DNA of 64,000 nt from Streptomyces iakyrus (GTDB lineage Bacteria > Actinomycetota > Actinomycetes > Streptomycetales > Streptomycetaceae): assembly GCF_000717055.1 (NCBI RefSeq), contig NZ_JNXI01000003.1, positions 1 to 64,000 on the forward strand, read 5' to 3'. Shown piece after piece: positions 60,947 through 64,000 of the stretch (positions within the stretch are counted from its first letter, which is position 1; each line of letters opens with the position of its first letter). The notes under the pieces were generated by a model. It made no database searches. It was not told where the DNA came from and worked only from the letters and a program-made list of their open reading frames with translations. The translations under genes and the position numbers were made by a program.

Positions 60947-62827
60947 TCATGCGTCCGGGGCGAGGGCAGTTGCAGCCGCTGCCCCGATCGCCGACTGTGC
61001 CGCTACCTCGTTGGCGTAGAGACGGATCAGGTGCGACACGGCATACAGGGCGTCGGATGCGGCGATCTCCCCCGCGGGTAAGGCGACCACCCCCATCTCG
61101 ATCAGCCGTTCCACCGTCCACAGCGCCGGCCTCTTCTCACAGCCAAGCGCCGTGGCGGCCTCCTCCAGGGTGAACAGTGCGGGCAGGGGCCCGATTCGGA
61201 GCAGGGCGGAACGGGTGGAGTCGTCCAGATGCCGCCATTGGTCGGCGACATGGCGCCGCACCGCGATGTCGCCCGCGGAGAGCTCGTCCAGTGCCGTCGC
61301 GGGGTCGTCCAGCCGGGCCGCGTACTCTTCGAGCGGCAGGTGCCGCAGCACCGCGAGTTTGAGGCCGGCGGCCCGGACCGCCAGCGGCAGCATCCCGCAG
61401 GCCGTGACGATCCGCTCGGCGGCGGCCTGGTCGGACCGCACCCGGCGGGGGCCGATGACCCGACCGAGCATGTCCAGCGCCTCGGGCATGGAGTATGGCG
61501 GCACCTCGACCCGCAGGACGGGAGCGAGTCCGGCGAGCTGGGTCCGGGCGGTCACAACGGCCGAGCTCGGGCCGGCACTCGGTAGCAGCAGCCGGACACT
61601 CGCCTCGTCCGGAGCGTCGTCGAGCACCAGCAGGAGTTTCTGTCCCACCAGCCAGGCACGCCAGAGTGCGGCGGCCCGCTCCGGCTCCTCCGGCCTGCTC
61701 TCGGCCAGGCCGGCGAACGACCACAGCTCGGCCGTCAGCGACGCGAGGCACCGGGGCTTCCCGCTGTCCTCGCGGAGCCGCACGAAGATCTGCCCGCCGG
61801 GGAACTCGTCGCGCAGGCGGTGTGCGACATGGATGGCCAGTGCGGTCTTCCCGGCACCGGCCGGTCCAACGGCGACGACGGCCGCGCTGCCGCGCGCAAG
61901 GGCCTCCCGCAGTTCCCGCACCTGGTCCTCCCGGCCGGTGAAGTCGGCGGTGTCCGGCGGCAGCAGGGCAGCAGACCTCCCCGACTGAGCGATTTTGCTT
62001 CGGCGGGCCGGCCCGGTGCCGGGCGGGAAGCCGGCACCCGTTGTCCCCTCGCCCAGGATCGAGTGGTACAGCGCCTTCAGCGCCGGGCTCGGGGGCAGAC
62101 CCAGCTCGCGCGACAGATGCTGCCGCAGTGCGTCGTAAGCCGCCAGGGCCTCGGCGCGGCGTCCCGACCGGTGCAGTGCGGTCATCTGAGCGGCCCTCAG
62201 CCGCTCCCGCATCGGGTGCTGCTCCACGAGGTCACCGACGGCTTCGACGACCTCGTGGGCGTGCCCGAGCCCGAGTTCGGCCTCGGCCCAGTCCTCGCTG
62301 ACAGTCAGGTATCGGCTCATCAGGCGGTCAGCCTCCGCCTGGACGGGTTGCGAACTTCGCAGTTCCGGCAGCGGAGGCCCGGCCCACAGCTCCCGTGCCT
62401 GCCGGAGAAGACTGGCAGCGGCTTCGAGGTCCCCGCTCGCGGCGGCCTGACGCCCGGCGCGGCCCATGGCCTGGAGCCGCAGGGAGTCGAGGTCGGTGTC
62501 GGCCAGCCGGAGGCGATAGCCCCCCGAGTGGTGGACGAGCCGGTCCGCGTCCCCTGCTTCGGCCAGGAGCTTGCGCAGCGCCGACACATACATCTGCAAG
62601 TTCTTGCGCGCGGTTCTGGGCGGTTCGTCCTCCCAGACCGCCTCCGTCAGCATGTCGACGGAAACCGGCGTGTTGGGGTGGCACAGCAGCATCGCGAGGA
62701 CCAGTTGCTGCTTGTGAGGGCCGAGTGGGAGCATCAAGCCGTCGATTTCGGCCGACAGGTGCCCGAGGACACGGAACCGCACACGTCCCGGCTGTGGTCC
62801 GCGCCCGGGGTCGGATGCCTCAGGCAT
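60947..62827 (-). CDS. SARP/AfsR-type regulator with BTAD and NB-ARC domains
   Basis: This 626-residue regulator has an OmpR-like winged helix (VRFRVLGHLSAEIDGLMLPL, ARKNLQMYVSALRKLLAEAG), a BTAD helical domain (115-260), then a STAND ATPase with P-loop VGPAGAGKTALAIHVAH and Walker B LLLVLDDAPDEAS. ATG 62827 overlaps the stop of a small upstream ORF. It is the probable activator of the RiPP cluster on the same strand. SARPs bind TCGAG-type heptamer repeats, which I did not find clearly upstream of the precursors. Confidence 0.9.
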   Translation of the reverse strand: MPEASDPGRGPQPGRVRFRVLGHLSAEIDGLMLPLGPHKQQLVLAMLLCHPNTPVSVDMLTEAVWEDEPPRTARKNLQMYVSALRKLLAEAGDADRLVHHSGGYRLRLADTDLDSLRLQAMGRAGRQAAASGDLEAAASLLRQARELWAGPPLPELRSSQPVQAEADRLMSRYLTVSEDWAEAELGLGHAHEVVEAVGDLVEQHPMRERLRAAQMTALHRSGRRAEALAAYDALRQHLSRELGLPPSPALKALYHSILGEGTTGAGFPPGTGPARRSKIAQSGRSAALLPPDTADFTGREDQVRELREALARGSAAVVAVGPAGAGKTALAIHVAHRLRDEFPGGQIFVRLREDSGKPRCLASLTAELWSFAGLAESRPEEPERAAALWRAWLVGQKLLLVLDDAPDEASVRLLLPSAGPSSAVVTARTQLAGLAPVLRVEVPPYSMPEALDMLGRVIGPRRVRSDQAAAERIVTACGMLPLAVRAAGLKLAVLRHLPLEEYAARLDDPATALDELSAGDIAVRRHVADQWRHLDDSTRSALLRIGPLPALFTLEEAATALGCEKRPALWTVERLIEMGVVALPAGEIAASDALYAVSHLIRLYANEVAAQSAIGAAAATALAPDA

Positions 62828-63068
62828 GGGCCGGGCCCGAATCGACCCCACATCGTCGGGCCAGCCGGCCAGGGGGACGGCCACGGTTCATGCGCCGTAC
62901 CCGGGTCTTGCCACGTGTTGCCCGAGAGTCCGGGCGAGCCGGATGTTCGGGGCGGCCGGCCCGGTCGATGTCACCGTCACGGCCGCTGCCCGTGGCCCCC
63001 TCATCAGGCAGCTCGCCGAGTGCCGCCCTGTCGCTCTGCCGGTCGTACCAGGCGCATGGCCCAGCCAT
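62820..63068 (-). CDS. Small ORF translationally coupled to the SARP gene
   Basis: This 82-codon frame starts at ATG 63068 behind an excellent SD (GGAAGGAG) and ends with an 8-bp overlap with the SARP start. The peptide is Arg/Asp/Gly-rich without a recognisable fold, and its third-position GC is lower than that of neighbouring genes. It may be a leader ORF whose translation drives the SARP rather than a functional protein. Confidence 0.4.
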   Translation of the reverse strand: MAGPCAWYDRQSDRAALGELPDEGATGSGRDGDIDRAGRPEHPARPDSRATRGKTRVRRMNRGRPPGRLARRCGVDSGPAHA

Positions 63069-63126
63069 GGAGACTCCTTCCTGCCAGGCGCAAAGGCATG
63101 TCGGGAGCGGAGGCTAGGAACCATGG

Positions 63127-63143
63127 TTGTGAAAATTCTGTGA
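63127..63143 (-). promoter_or_regulatory. Direct-repeat regulator site before the SARP leader
   Basis: The minus strand reads TCACAGAATTTTCACAA, two TCACA(G/A)A repeats one helix turn apart, followed about 12 nt later by TAGCCT as a possible -10. This is the form of an OmpR-type response-regulator site overlapping the -35. A matching copy lies at 63944-63961. Confidence 0.5.
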
Positions 63144-63220
63144 CCGAGCGGGGACCCGGGTCCGGTGGTCCGGAGCCCAGGTCCCCGTTCACGTGGAAGG
63201 CGGGATGGAGTTCCCGACGA

Positions 63221-63472
63221 TCAACCGTCCTTCGCGGTATCGGATTCCACGGCGGCGACCGCGCTCTCGGCGTCGTCCAGGATGCGACCCAGCTCCGCGG
63301 GGTCGGTGGCGGCCGGATCCGGTGCGCCGGTCACCGAAGGGGCGGCGGAGCTGCCCGAAGGCTGCCTGCTACCGGCTGTGCCGTCGTCACCACCACATGC
63401 GGTGGTGGCGACGGCGCACAGGGCGACCACCGCAGCCACGGCCACGCGGCGGGACCATACGGGAAGGATCAC
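63221..63472 (-). CDS. Small lipoprotein
   Basis: This 83-residue exported protein has a hydrophobic signal (VAVAAVVALCAVATTAC) with a lipobox-like TTAC, a Gly/Ser/Pro-rich spacer and a short acidic helix (AELGRILDDAESAVAAVESD). Its ATG overlaps the stop of the secreted protein upstream (ATGA). The helix resembles the C-terminal region of small Streptomyces lipoproteins of unknown role. Confidence 0.75.
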   Translation of the reverse strand: MILPVWSRRVAVAAVVALCAVATTACGGDDGTAGSRQPSGSSAAPSVTGAPDPAATDPAELGRILDDAESAVAAVESDTAKDG

Positions 63473-63879
63473 GAGGTGGCCCCGTCAGTGGTGGTGTTGG
63501 CCTTGCACCAGTCGGAGACCTTCGAGAGGTCCTTGTCCCGCTGCTGGAGTGTGGGCACGAGCGACTTGCGGTGGGTGAGCCGGCCGTTGAGGTAGGTCTC
63601 GACCTCGTCGTGTCCCGCCGTCCTGGCATTGTCGACCCTCTGCTGGAGCCGTGCGATGGAACCGCGCGCGCTCACGGGGCCGTTGAGGCGGGTCAGGGCC
63701 TTGTCGATGCGCTTGTCGATCCGCACGGCACGCTTGCACAGCGCCTGTGCCCCGTCCCCGGTGGGGCCCGCACTCGCACTGGCCGTGGGGCCGACGCCGT
63801 CGGCGGCGGCGGGCCCTGCGCCCCCGAGCAGCAGGGCGATGACGGCGAGGGGCACCACGGTGCTCTTCCTGCGCGGCAT
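63469..63879 (-). CDS. Secreted helical protein
   Basis: This 136-residue protein has a Sec signal (STVVPLAVIALLLGGAGPAA, cleavage near AAADG) and a mature helical domain with paired Cys (ALCKRAVRIDKRIDKALTRL, KVSDWCKANT). It is coupled to the lipoprotein gene. A promoter element like that of the SARP gene precedes it, so both probably answer to the same two-component system. Its function is unknown. Confidence 0.78.
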   Translation of the reverse strand: MPRRKSTVVPLAVIALLLGGAGPAAADGVGPTASASAGPTGDGAQALCKRAVRIDKRIDKALTRLNGPVSARGSIARLQQRVDNARTAGHDEVETYLNGRLTHRKSLVPTLQQRDKDLSKVSDWCKANTTTDGATS

Positions 63880-63943
63880 GAGGTTCTCCTTCTTCGAACG
63901 GTTGCGACGCTCCGCCGCAACGAGGGAGAAGCTAGGAGCCGCC

Positions 63944-63961
63944 TTTGTGGAAACTCTGTGG
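63944..63961 (-). promoter_or_regulatory. Direct-repeat regulator site before the secreted-protein operon
   Basis: The minus strand reads CCACAGAGTTTCCACAAA, with TAGCTT about 12 nt downstream. Spacing and sequence parallel the 63127-63143 site base for base in most positions. Confidence 0.5.
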
Positions 63962-64000
63962 CTCGCCCGCGCCCGTGGTGAGCCAGTCCCGGCGCAGCAG

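Overview
The window is high-GC actinobacterial DNA and almost certainly comes from a Streptomyces chromosome. Codons end mostly in G or C, GTG and TTG starts with strong Shine-Dalgarno (SD) sequences are common, and it carries a SARP regulator, SpoIIE-type phosphatases, PaaN-type aldehyde dehydrogenases and a RiPP cluster. The many broken genes, transposon remnants and partial duplications suggest a rearranged chromosome arm.

Layout. 0-7.7 kb: a decayed sensor kinase fused to a transposase scrap, a glutamine-synthetase-like gene with its amino acid permease, a TPR-like protein, and a scrapyard of a truncated NIPSNAP gene, a truncated IS3 element and a group II intron maturase tail. 7.9-19.5 kb: phenylacetate catabolism, in three transcription units: paaA-BCDE plus an enoyl-CoA hydratase; paaN-J-F-H-G; and the divergent paaI-K. 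PaaA has an internal deletion and is broken. 19.5-26 kb: a frameshifted membrane protein, an amidase fragment, an MHS-family transporter with a PaaR-like operator upstream, and a SpoIIE phosphatase. 26-40 kb: an amide/urea-type module made of a broken amidase, a Liv-type ABC transporter with a permease-ATPase fusion, an ArsR regulator, and a cytosolic SRPBCC-AmiC-like fusion protein. The regulator/fusion pair is duplicated, with the second arsR decayed. A Ser/Thr kinase and a second SpoIIE phosphatase sit between the copies. 40-49.3 kb: a second paaN with a paaJ relic, a branched-chain-type 2-oxoacid dehydrogenase (E2, E1beta, E1alpha), its divergent Lrp regulator, a third PaaN-like protein lacking the catalytic Cys, and a HisC-type aminotransferase.

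49.6-64 kb: a lipoprotein gene, then a linaridin-like RiPP cluster. Read on the minus strand it runs: five tandem precursor peptides, a SAM methyltransferase, an ABC exporter, an HTTM/alpha-beta-hydrolase fusion, a small membrane protein, an M23 peptidase and an FAD oxidoreductase. Upstream are an exported esterase, a SARP/AfsR regulator behind a small overlapping ORF, and a two-gene secreted-protein operon. The SARP region and that operon share direct-repeat promoter elements.

How the parts may fit together. PaaR-like palindromes lie before paaA, between paaN and paaI, before the second paaN and upstream of the MHS transporter, so transport and degradation of phenylacetate look like one regulon. 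The aminotransferase and the 2-oxoacid dehydrogenase share an upstream motif. This suggests amino acid to 2-oxoacid to acyl-CoA catabolism, and with phenylalanine it would feed phenylacetyl-CoA into the paa route. The most novel items are the five-precursor linaridin-like cluster and the duplicated ArsR/SRPBCC-AmiC sensor module.
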